Shown here piece by piece: positions 1-5,030 of a DNA stretch of 5,030 nt (position 1 is its first letter; each line of letters begins with the position of its first letter). Under the pieces are notes generated by a model, which was not told where the DNA came from, made no database searches, and was given only the letters and a program-made list of their open reading frames with translations. Made by a program: the position numbers and the translations under genes. The DNA is from Acidimicrobiaceae bacterium. Lineage in GTDB: Bacteria; Actinomycetota; Acidimicrobiia; Acidimicrobiales; UBA8190. The stretch lies in assembly GCA_003131945.1 (NCBI GenBank), contig PKWD01000239.1, forward strand, positions 152-5,181, read 5' to 3'.

Positions 1-210
1 TCGGCCATAACCCATGAGAACGCCATCCGGCACTTCCGGTTCGACCCCTTTGTGCACCGCCCGAAGGAGTCCTGCACGGTGGGGGCCCTGCGGGCGGGGG
101 CGGCCGATGTCGATGTAAGCCAACAGGCATCGTCGTTGGCCGGGGCGACGAGGGGTCCCCGGCTGACGAAGGCCTCGGACCTGACCGGTCATCCGGGGAC
201 GAACCGCTAA
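1..210 (+). CDS. Amidohydrolase family protein, C-terminal 69 residues (5' end outside window)
   Basis: Frame 1 is open from the first base to a TAA at 208-210. The translation begins SAITHENAIRHFRFDPF and continues with a CTVGALRA segment. This His-Glu-Asn / FDPF / TVGALRA pattern is what I recognise from the C-terminus of actinobacterial metal-dependent amidohydrolases of the amidohydrolase_2 type (TIM-barrel enzymes that hydrolyse or decarboxylate carbon-ring and amide substrates in the cytoplasm). The metal-binding residues lie upstream of the window, so activity cannot be judged. The last 25 or so residues are Gly/Thr/Pro-rich and look like a disordered tail. The stop is 12 bases before the left hairpin of the tnpB element, so the element landed just behind the gene without truncating it. 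A second amidohydrolase gene starts at the other end of the window. The family call rests on a short C-terminal match only. Confidence 0.68.
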   Translation, partial: SAITHENAIRHFRFDPFVHRPKESCTVGALRAGAADVDVSQQASSLAGATRGPRLTKASDLTGHPGTNR

Positions 211-221
211 CTGCTCGACCG

Positions 222-239
222 GTAACAATGCGCTGTTAC
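222..239. repeat. Perfect inverted repeat GTAACA-6-TGTTAC, probable left-end hairpin of the tnpB element
   Basis: GTAACA (222-227) and TGTTAC (234-239) are exact reverse complements around a six-base loop, and they lie five bases before the tnpB start codon. Subterminal hairpins of this size are characteristic of IS200/IS605-type ends, where TnpA recognises them as single-stranded structures. The hairpin also contains the TAA (223-225) that closes the tnpB frame upstream, so the protein cannot start further left. A smaller GTGC-G-GCAC palindrome follows at 244-252, over the start codon. The hairpin is seen directly; its role as the element's end is inferred from position. Confidence 0.5.
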
Positions 240-243
240 AGCC

Positions 244-1659
244 GTGCGGCACCATGGGAGCGTGCCCCGCCAGCGTCGGCCAGATGCGCCCACGGTCGTC
301 CACAGGACAGCGCGCATCGCCTTGCGAACCACCGCCGGACAACGCCAGCGTTGCTTCGGTCTCCTGCGCTCGGGGGGAGACGTCTGGGCCTGCGTCCTCG
401 AACTGAGCGCCGTGCGTCGTCATCGAGGGGCGGCACCCCTGGCCGGCTATCAGGAGCTGTGCCGGGTTCTGGCGGCCGATGGACCAGGGATCTTCGGTGA
501 GCTGTCGACGACCGGGGCGCGGTCCATTCTGCGGCGCTACTCCGATGCGTGGATGACCACGGCCCAGAGACGCAGAGCCGGTGACAAGTCGGCCCGCTAT
601 CCGAGGCGCAAGAAGGCCCTCATGCCCTCGCGCTACTACGCTGGCACCTTCGACCTCGACGGACGTCGCCTCCGGCTCCCCACTGCTCGGGGGGTGCCAC
701 TACTGGTGGTCCGACTCACCCGGGATGCTCCGTACCCGGCATCGTCGATCCGCTCGGTGACGCTTCTGGCCGACGGTTCCCGGCTGTGTGTGGACGTGAC
801 GGCCGAGATCGAGGTCGAGACCTACCAACCGGGGGAGGGTCCCGACCCGGACCGTGTCGCCGGGGTGGACCTGGGCATCATCCACCTTTTCGCCGTGGCC
901 ACCGAGGACGGGGCCCTGCTCGTCTCAGGACGCGCCGCCCGGGCCGAATCCCGCCTGCACCTGGCCGAAGCGAAGGCCCGGCACCGCGCCGTGGCCCGCC
1001 GGGCGCCGACCAAAGGCCAGCGCGGCTCTCGTCGGTGGCGGAAGTACCGGGCCCGGACTCAGGTCTTGGAAGGCCGGCACCGACGCCGTCTGGCCCAGGC
1101 CCGTCACGAGGCAGCCACCACCGTCGTCGACGTGGCCCGCCAGAAGCGCATCGGCACCCTGGTGGTGGGCGACCCCCGGGGGGTGCTCGATCGAGACGCC
1201 GGCGCCCGGCAGAACCTGGCCACTCGCAATTGGCGGGTGGGACAACTCATGGCGGTGCTCACCGACAAGGCGCAAGCGGCCGGGATCGAGGTCCTGCTCG
1301 TCGACGAAAGAGGCACCTCGTCGACCTGCCCGCGCTGTGGGGCCAAGGTGCCCAAGCCCAAGGGCAGGAACTTCTCCTGCCCCCACTGCGGTCTTCACGC
1401 CCACCGCGACATCGTGGGTGCCATCAACATCGCCTCCCGATCACCTGGGGGCGGGACCACGGTCGACCCCGAAGGGTTGGCCATCACGCACCGTCGAGCC
1501 GGCCGGCATCTGCCCGGTCGGACCCGGCGTGACCCGAGACGGGTGGCCTTGGAGAAAAAAGGCGCCCTCAGAGGTCTCTGGCCGGCTGTGGCCCGCCTCG
1601 AGGACGTCGACAATGACGATCCCGGGGAGTCGCTCGCAAGGGATGCTTCGGCTGCCTGA
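244..1659 (+). CDS. tnpB: TnpB / OrfB family RNA-guided endonuclease-like protein with variant RuvC-II motif
   Basis: The protein has 471 residues. TnpB proteins are RNA-guided nucleases of IS200/IS605 and IS607 elements, ancestral to Cas12, that cut DNA next to an element-specific motif and favour retention of the element. In order: a WED-like beta segment at about 22-55 (RTARIAL, CFGLLRSGGDVWACVLE), a helical segment at 65-130, RuvC-I with Asp209 (AGVDLG), an Arg/Lys-rich bridge-like helical stretch at 235-300, RuvC-II at 303-313 (IGTLVVGDPRG), the TSSTCPRCG segment, a zinc ribbon with Cys362/365 and Cys379/382, and RuvC-III with Asp389 (HRDIVGAINI). The RuvC-II position that is normally Glu appears to be Gly309 followed by Asp310. 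About 75 residues follow RuvC-III; they are Arg- and Gly-rich and may be translated guide-RNA sequence. The start is GTG 244; GTG 262 is an alternative, and neither has a convincing Shine-Dalgarno site. A stop at 223-225 excludes anything further upstream. Confidence 0.9.
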   Translation: MRHHGSVPRQRRPDAPTVVHRTARIALRTTAGQRQRCFGLLRSGGDVWACVLELSAVRRHRGAAPLAGYQELCRVLAADGPGIFGELSTTGARSILRRYSDAWMTTAQRRRAGDKSARYPRRKKALMPSRYYAGTFDLDGRRLRLPTARGVPLLVVRLTRDAPYPASSIRSVTLLADGSRLCVDVTAEIEVETYQPGEGPDPDRVAGVDLGIIHLFAVATEDGALLVSGRAARAESRLHLAEAKARHRAVARRAPTKGQRGSRRWRKYRARTQVLEGRHRRRLAQARHEAATTVVDVARQKRIGTLVVGDPRGVLDRDAGARQNLATRNWRVGQLMAVLTDKAQAAGIEVLLVDERGTSSTCPRCGAKVPKPKGRNFSCPHCGLHAHRDIVGAINIASRSPGGGTTVDPEGLAITHRRAGRHLPGRTRRDPRRVALEKKGALRGLWPAVARLEDVDNDDPGESLARDASAA

Positions 1660-1706
1660 ACGAGGAACCATGAACCACTGTCCAAAGAGGGCAAACGTTT
1701 GTGGTT
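1480..1706 (+). ncRNA. Candidate omega RNA (reRNA) region at the 3' end of tnpB
   Basis: In characterised TnpB elements the guide RNA is read from the 3' end of tnpB through the right end of the element, and its last bases, the guide, come from flanking DNA. Here the coding sequence runs about 220 bases past the conserved RuvC-III motif without further recognisable domain. The region just beyond the stop can form AACCAC/GTGGTT (1673-1678 with 1701-1706). This is the expected position for such an RNA. I did not fold it, and neither boundary is determined. The interval is a positional prediction only. Confidence 0.25.
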
Positions 1707-1721
1707 GCAGCACTAAGTGCT
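1673..1721. repeat. Two adjacent inverted repeats between convergent tnpB and NRDE genes
   Basis: AACCAC at 1673-1678 pairs with GTGGTT at 1701-1706, enclosing a loop that itself contains the palindrome CAAACGTTTG (1692-1701). Directly after it, AGCACT-A-AGTGCT at 1709-1721 is a perfect 13-base palindrome that includes the TAG stop codon of the minus-strand NRDE gene (1713-1715). These may be the right-end structure of the tnpB element, a bidirectional transcription stop for the two convergent genes, or both. There is no T-run on either strand, so a classical Rho-independent terminator is not supported. Confidence 0.4.
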
Positions 1722-2486
1722 CCAGAGCCCTCCGGCGTCGACGAAGGGCGCCGTGCAGGGATGGCCGTCGGCGTACGAGACCTCGGGCCTGGCCTCTGTC
1801 CGGAGAGGCACGAGAATGAGGGTGGAAGAGCGCGTGCCGTAGGTGTCGGTGTGGACACAGGCGGCCAAGGTCTCGGGCCGTCGGCCCGGCGGGGACGCCG
1901 GCCCGAGGACCGCCGTCTCGTGATCGGCCAGAAGGACCCGGAGCCCTCCGGTCAGCTCGTCGGCGGTGAGACCGGCGGTGTCGCCGAGGAGAGAGCGGAC
2001 ATGGTCGGCCTTCCATGACGGGGCATGGAGGGGATTGTTCTCGAGGACATAGAGGCCGGGACCTAAAGGTTCGACGAGGGGCCGGGGTCCGTCGCTCATG
2101 TCGATGAAGAAGAGGGACTCCCGGTCGCCGACGAGGAACCAGGCCGGGTTGTAGTCGGCCGGGCTGACTCTCTCGACGAAGTCGCTGACGGCGTCGGCCG
2201 CCCGTGTGTGGGAGGCGAGGGCCAGGGGTAGCTCGCCCCGGGTCCGCTTGGCCGGGTCGCGGCCGTCGGGGAGAGGGCGGTTGGTGAGGCCGGCCACGAG
2301 GCCGTGCTCGTTCAGGGCCAGCCAGGTGCCGCCGGCCTCCTCGTCGCGGCCGCCGAGGATCCGGGGGTGGGCGTGACGCAGGACGGTCATGGCCGTGGCC
2401 CGACGATCGAGGCGTTCGTCGCGGTTGGCCGCCACCACCAGAGGGGCCTCTTCGTGGAGACCAAAGGCCATGACCAGGAGGCACAC
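1713..2486 (-). CDS. NRDE / TANGO2 family protein
   Basis: The gene encodes 257 residues from a GTG at 2484-2486. The N-terminus reads M-C-L-L-V-M-A-F, then VVAANRDERLDRRA with the signature Asn-Arg-Asp-Glu at 21-24, then GGRDEEAGGTWLALN and GLVAGLTNR (45-70). These are the hallmarks of the NRDE family (TANGO2 in eukaryotes, linked there to heme handling). The family has an Ntn-hydrolase-like arrangement with a conserved Cys at position 2, which is why I prefer this GTG. The frame stays open upstream to a TTG at 2606, but that would add about 40 Pro/Lys/Thr-rich residues and bury the Cys. The length is typical of the family. The C-terminus (GHPCTAPFV) is complete, so the tnpB element beside it did not cut it. 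No Shine-Dalgarno sequence precedes the GTG; a leaderless start is plausible. The bacterial substrate is unknown, and no neighbour suggests one. Confidence 0.88.
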   Translation of the reverse strand: MCLLVMAFGLHEEAPLVVAANRDERLDRRATAMTVLRHAHPRILGGRDEEAGGTWLALNEHGLVAGLTNRPLPDGRDPAKRTRGELPLALASHTRAADAVSDFVERVSPADYNPAWFLVGDRESLFFIDMSDGPRPLVEPLGPGLYVLENNPLHAPSWKADHVRSLLGDTAGLTADELTGGLRVLLADHETAVLGPASPPGRRPETLAACVHTDTYGTRSSTLILVPLRTEARPEVSYADGHPCTAPFVDAGGLWST

Positions 2487-2855
2487 GGCCGGAAGGGTAC
2501 CGGTCTGCTCGCCGTCTGCTTCCGGCTGCTTCGTCGACGGTTTCGTCGGTGGTTTCGCCACGGTTTGGTCGATGGCCTGAGGACTGCTTCGACGACGGAC
2601 CGACAATCGGCACCCTTAGGCACAAATTCTCACTCTCAGTAGCTCAAGCAGCGACCACTGCGAGCCGATGTGCGGGAATACCAAAAGCAGACGTTCGGAA
2701 AAGGGGGGGTCCATCCGAGGTGAGAGATCGGTCGCCATGCCAGACCGTGCTCGGTGAACCCGATTCCGGACGTTTCATCCATGGTGCATCAACCGGATGG
2801 AGAGGACCGTTTCGCCCCGGCGTAACGAACCCGCACCGGGCTTTCGTGCAACACG
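2487..2855. other. Divergent intergenic region between the NRDE gene and the SGNH-like gene
   Basis: No convincing gene is seen on either strand in these 369 bases; the open frames that cross it have low-complexity or unfamiliar translations and belong to overlapping shadows. It should carry the promoters of both divergent genes, but apart from the weak TACCCT near the NRDE start I find no clear -35/-10 pair. Visible structure: three to four degenerate 12-base units at 2526-2573 (core GGTTTCGTCG), a run of seven G at about 2704-2710, and a small CCCG-CAC-CGGG hairpin at 2830-2840, 15 bases before the next gene. Confidence 0.5.
2494..2499 (-). promoter_or_regulatory. Possible -10 element (TACCCT) for a leaderless NRDE transcript
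   Basis: On the minus strand TACCCT fits the TAnnnT -10 pattern and lies seven bases before the preferred GTG start (2486), the spacing expected if transcription starts at or one base before the start codon. This would explain the absence of a ribosome binding site. No good -35 hexamer is seen at the usual distance, so the evidence is weak and rests on position. Confidence 0.28.
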
Positions 2856-4925
2856 ATGTGGGGGGTTCGAGTGAGCATCCGGCCTGAACAACCTGAGCCG
2901 TTCCTGCGCGGGTGCGTCTTCCCCGCCGTCACGAATGCGCCCTATCCGAGAGCGGACCCGGCCGGGGCCGAATACCTGCCGGCCGATGTCTGGGACGCGG
3001 CCCAACTGCCGGTCGGGGTCAGGCTCGAGCTGACCGGGAACGCCCGGACGATCCGGGTCTGGTACAGGACGACGAGGGCCAGCCTCGGCTACCGGGGGGA
3101 GTCGGCCGGCTGCAGCTTCGTGGCCTACCGGGCCGGCCAGAAGGTGGCCACGGTGGAGGCGGTCATGGGGGAGGGGATGGCCGAGCTGGTCATGTCGGGC
3201 CGGACCGACCTCCCGGTCACGGTCTACCTCCCCGAGGGCATGGTGCCGCTCGTCACCGGGGTGGCCGGGGTGGAGGAGCCGATGAACCCGGCGCCGCTCC
3301 AGCCGCGGTGGCTCGCCTACGGGGACGCGGTCACCCAGGGATGGCTGGCCTCGGCGCCTGCTATGGCCTGGCCGGCGGTGGCCGGTCGGAAGCTCGGGCT
3401 CGACGTCTGCAACTTCGGCTACGCCGGGACGGCCCGGGGGGAGACGATCTCGGCGCTCCTACTGGCCGAGACGCCGGCCGAGGCCGTCTCGATCGCCTTC
3501 GGGCTGAGCAATTGGAGCCGGGTCCCCCACACGACAGGGCTCATGGCCGAAGAGGTCCGCTGTTTTCTGTCGGTCGTCCGTCAGGGTCACCCGGATGTTC
3601 CGATCGTCGTGGTGAGCCCGACGGCACGGCCCGACGCCGAGGACACCCCGAACCGGGTCGGGGCCACTCTCGCCGAGCTCCGGCTGGCCATGGAAAAGAC
3701 GGTCCTCGACACGATCGCCGACGGCGACGAGAGGCTCTTTCTGGTCGAGGGTCTGGCGGTCGTCGACCCCGAGGATCTCGAGGACGGCATGTACCCGGGC
3801 GACGAGGGCCACCGGCGCCTCGCCGCGGCCGTGGCCAAGGTCCTCGTGCCCCACTTGGCTGATCTCCAGACAGCGGCCGATAAGCGTTGGGCCAACGAAG
3901 GGACTCCGGCCACGCCGGTCGCCTCCTTCACAGTGTCTCCGCCGGCCTCGGCCCGGGCCCCGACACCACAGGCCCCCACTAGACCGGCCCGCACGACACC
4001 GGCCCCCGCGGCGCAGGACTCGGCGCTGAACCTCGACATCGATGACTTCGGCTCTCTCGACAGCGGCTCGCCGAACGATGGGTTCGACGCGCTGTCGCCG
4101 GAGACGGGGTCGCGACCGGACATGGCGGCCCTGGAAGACGCCCTCCTGCACCATGCGCCGCTGAACGGGGCCGCCATTGCCACCCCGCCGACCTCCGCCG
4201 ATGTCGAGGACCCGCCGGACGAGATGTTCCCGGTCGACACAGGACCCGTGGACACAGCGCCGGTCGACACTGCGCCGCTAACTGACACTGTGCCGGTCGA
4301 CACCGCGCCGCTGACTGACACCGCGCCGCTGATTGACACGGCGCCGGTGGATGACACTGCGCCGCTGATTGACGCAGCGCCGGTGGAGCTGGCTTCGCCG
4401 GCCAACCCCCAAGGCGGTCATTCACTCAATGACACGTCGACGAATGGCACGGCACCATCGAACGCTGAAGCAGAAACGGTCCCGCCGACCGATGTCAAGC
4501 CGCCTGTCCGCCGTGACATGACCCCAGTCGACATAGAGATCGCCGACATGGTCGTCGCCGCGCTGACCTTGGCCACCAACGGCGCCGATGACGTCATGTA
4601 CGAGCGGGACATCTTCACCACCAATGAACTGCAGTGGCCGGAAGGGGGGGAACCGGTTCCCCACTACGAGCTGAAGTGGGAGGAAGGCACCGGACCGGCG
4701 GCCAGCTACGAGCTGGACTGGGCCGAGGTAGCGCACCCGGCCCCGACCGAGGAATCGCCGTGGTCCGACCCGGTAGCCACCGACGGCATCGAGTGGGCGG
4801 ACGCCGGTGCGACCGAGGAATTGCAATGGTCAGACCCGGTCCCGACCGATGACATCGACTGGACCGTCCCCGGGGCGACCGAGGAACTGCAATGGGCCGA
4901 GCCGGCCGAACCGGGCGCTTACTGA
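2856..4925 (+). CDS. SGNH/GDSL hydrolase-like protein with degraded catalytic residues and long repetitive acidic C-terminal tail
   Basis: The protein has 689 residues. Residues 15-130 form a beta-rich accessory domain (VRLELTGNARTIRVWY) of the kind preceding this SGNH subgroup; 150-335 is the SGNH fold. Block I reads WLAYGDAVTQGW (152-163), with Ala158 where the nucleophile Ser is expected; block II is NFGYAG (186-191); block III is FGLSNW (215-220), where the Gly-x-Asn pattern seems shifted; block V is DGMYPGDEGH (310-319), with Asp310 kept but Tyr313 at the catalytic His position. Functional SGNH enzymes cleave ester or acyl groups; this one is probably inactive and may bind a ligand. After residue 345 come a Pro/Ala/Thr linker, a Pro-Val-Asp-Thr repeat tract (459-510), a short helix-like stretch (558-574) and eight Trp motifs (591-680). 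No signal peptide or membrane segment is seen, so a cytoplasmic location is likely. ATG 2856 lacks an RBS; GTG 2871, five bases after six G (2860-2865), is an equally good start. Confidence 0.85.
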   Translation: MWGVRVSIRPEQPEPFLRGCVFPAVTNAPYPRADPAGAEYLPADVWDAAQLPVGVRLELTGNARTIRVWYRTTRASLGYRGESAGCSFVAYRAGQKVATVEAVMGEGMAELVMSGRTDLPVTVYLPEGMVPLVTGVAGVEEPMNPAPLQPRWLAYGDAVTQGWLASAPAMAWPAVAGRKLGLDVCNFGYAGTARGETISALLLAETPAEAVSIAFGLSNWSRVPHTTGLMAEEVRCFLSVVRQGHPDVPIVVVSPTARPDAEDTPNRVGATLAELRLAMEKTVLDTIADGDERLFLVEGLAVVDPEDLEDGMYPGDEGHRRLAAAVAKVLVPHLADLQTAADKRWANEGTPATPVASFTVSPPASARAPTPQAPTRPARTTPAPAAQDSALNLDIDDFGSLDSGSPNDGFDALSPETGSRPDMAALEDALLHHAPLNGAAIATPPTSADVEDPPDEMFPVDTGPVDTAPVDTAPLTDTVPVDTAPLTDTAPLIDTAPVDDTAPLIDAAPVELASPANPQGGHSLNDTSTNGTAPSNAEAETVPPTDVKPPVRRDMTPVDIEIADMVVAALTLATNGADDVMYERDIFTTNELQWPEGGEPVPHYELKWEEGTGPAASYELDWAEVAHPAPTEESPWSDPVATDGIEWADAGATEELQWSDPVPTDDIDWTVPGATEELQWAEPAEPGAY
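4230..4385 (+). repeat. Tandem Pro-Val/Leu-Asp-Thr repeat tract within the SGNH-like gene
   Basis: Residues 459-510 are about ten units of five or six residues, PVDTA or PL(T/I)DTA with small variations. At the DNA level the 15- and 18-base units keep a CCGGTCGACACnGCG or CCGCTGAnTGACACnGCG theme, with varied third positions. Such tracts are usually extended, disordered, acidic spacers. The mixture of two unit types suggests expansion by slippage or unequal recombination followed by drift, so length is expected to vary between strains. Confidence 0.85.
4626..4895 (+). repeat. Eight-unit acidic tryptophan repeat at the C-terminus of the SGNH-like protein
   Basis: Trp residues at 594, 608, 622, 636, 647, 658, 669 and 680 end motifs ELQW, ELKW, ELDW, SPW, IEW, LQW, IDW and LQW. 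The spacing is exactly 14 residues three times, then exactly 11 four times. The last four units form a higher-order pair of 22 residues (DNA 4764-4829 and 4830-4895, about 80% identical by eye). The units are rich in Asp/Glu, Pro and Ala and end nine residues before the C-terminus. This resembles an array of short linear binding motifs on a disordered tail; I do not recognise a named domain. Confidence 0.88.
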
Positions 4926-4950
4926 CGCTCCCGACGGCGCTTTTCGTCAA

Positions 4951-4965
4951 CTGACAGGCCGTCAG
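4951..4965. promoter_or_regulatory. Palindromic operator-like site CTGAC-AGGCC-GTCAG over the -35 box
   Basis: CTGAC (4951-4955) and GTCAG (4961-4965) are perfect reverse complements around five bases. The site covers the -35 hexamer and the start of the spacer. Size, symmetry and position resemble operators of TetR-type repressors, which would block RNA polymerase here. No regulator gene is in the window, so the binding protein is unknown. Confidence 0.45.
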
Positions 4966-4986
4966 ATCCCTGGCTATGCTCGCCGC
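4951..4986 (+). promoter_or_regulatory. Promoter for leaderless transcript of the downstream amidohydrolase
   Basis: CTGACA (4951-4956) matches the TTGACA -35 consensus at five of six positions. An 18-base spacer leads to TATGCT (4975-4980), which fits TAnnnT. The last T lies six bases before the ATG at 4987, so the expected first transcribed base is the A of the start codon. No Shine-Dalgarno sequence lies before that ATG, in line with leaderless translation, which is common in actinobacteria. Confidence 0.6.
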
Positions 4987-5030
4987 ATGGCCGAACTGCC
5001 CATGATCGTCTCGGTCGACGACCACGTCGT
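4987..5030 (+). CDS. Amidohydrolase family protein, N-terminal 14 residues (3' end outside window)
   Basis: The ATG at 4987 opens MAELPMIVSVDDHVV, which runs off the window. The MIVSVDDHVV opening is typical of the actinobacterial amidohydrolase_2 group, where the first beta strand ends in an Asp-x-His or Asp-Asp-His metal-site motif. The start is fixed by a -10 element six bases upstream that would make a leaderless message. It is 61 bases after the SGNH-like gene and has its own promoter, so it need not be co-transcribed with it. With so few residues, the family call is tentative. Confidence 0.6.
   Translation, partial: MAELPMIVSVDDHV

Larger units (their letters stand above)
211..1712 (+). 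mobile_element. IS1341-like (tnpB-only IS200/IS605 or IS607 group) element, approximate limits
   Basis: The element is defined by a tnpB gene with a hairpin just before it (222-239) and a hairpin-rich segment just after it (1673-1721), fitted between an amidohydrolase stop codon (210) and the stop codon of a convergent NRDE gene (1713). No tnpA (HUH tyrosine transposase) or IS607-type serine recombinase is visible, so it is either a non-autonomous derivative mobilised in trans or a domesticated tnpB. IS200/IS605 elements make no target duplication and have no terminal inverted repeats, so the exact ends cannot be read from one copy. The limits given are the maximal free space between the flanking genes, not mapped termini. 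Both neighbours look intact. Confidence 0.45.

Noticed and set aside
925..1404. Open frame of 159 codons on the minus strand inside tnpB
   Set aside because: It is antisense to conserved RuvC and zinc-ribbon coding sequence, and its translation shows no recognisable motif; it is a high-GC shadow.
1441..2625. Open frame of 394 codons on the minus strand overlapping the NRDE gene and tnpB tail
   Set aside because: Its translation is Arg/Pro-rich shadow sequence in a different frame from the clear NRDE protein.
2912..3862. 316-codon plus-strand frame inside the SGNH-like gene
   Set aside because: The translation is Gly/Arg/Pro-rich and without motifs, while the overlapping frame has clear SGNH blocks.
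4230..4385. CRISPR-like array
   Set aside because: The repeats are short 15- and 18-base coding units without spacers and stay in frame with the protein.
3587..4405. Minus-strand frame with a striking Ser-Gly-Ala-Val-Ser repeat
   Set aside because: It is the reverse complement of the Pro-Val-Asp-Thr repeat tract; the repetition is inherited from the sense-strand repeat.
4912..4949. Possible terminator after the SGNH-like gene (GC stem with TTTT at 4941-4944)
   Set aside because: The possible stems are imperfect, interrupted or only four base pairs, and the T-run is short and does not follow a stable stem.

Overview
The window is high-GC DNA with dense coding, GTG starts, few clear Shine-Dalgarno sites and two promoters that look leaderless. 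This fits an actinomycete-type bacterium. The actinobacterial style of the amidohydrolase, NRDE and SGNH-type proteins points the same way, perhaps towards an Acidimicrobiia-like lineage, but that placement is an inference.

Layout, left to right. (1) Positions 1-210 hold the 3' end of a metal-dependent amidohydrolase gene. (2) Just after its stop comes a single-gene IS200/IS605-type (IS1341-like) element. It has a 6-bp hairpin at 222-239, a tnpB gene at 244-1659, and a hairpin-rich tail to about 1721 that probably includes the element's guide-type RNA. No tnpA transposase is present. (3) Convergent to tnpB, on the minus strand, lies a complete NRDE/TANGO2-family gene. Its true start is most likely the GTG at 2486, which gives the family's usual Met-Cys N-terminus. 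(4) A gap of about 370 bases without a convincing gene follows. (5) Positions 2856-4925 encode a 689-residue protein with an N-terminal SGNH/GDSL-hydrolase-like fold and a C-terminal half that is low-complexity and repetitive. (6) A compact promoter with an overlapping palindrome leads to the ATG at 4987, the first codons of a second amidohydrolase gene that runs off the window.

The most unusual object is the 689-residue protein. The nucleophile serine of the GDS block is Ala158, the catalytic histidine of the DxxH block is Tyr313, and the Asn block also looks altered, although the rest of the fold is well preserved. It therefore reads as a pseudo-hydrolase. Its tail carries a Pro-Val-Asp-Thr repeat tract and then eight regularly spaced acidic Leu/Ile-x-Trp-type motifs, with spacings of 14,14,14,11,11,11,11 residues. 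This looks like a binding or scaffold protein that keeps an SGNH fold for recognition rather than catalysis.

The genes do not form one obvious pathway. Two amidohydrolase genes bracket the region, and the tnpB element and the NRDE gene sit between the first of them and the pseudo-hydrolase. The TnpB also has a non-canonical RuvC-II motif, with Gly-Asp where the usual Glu is expected.
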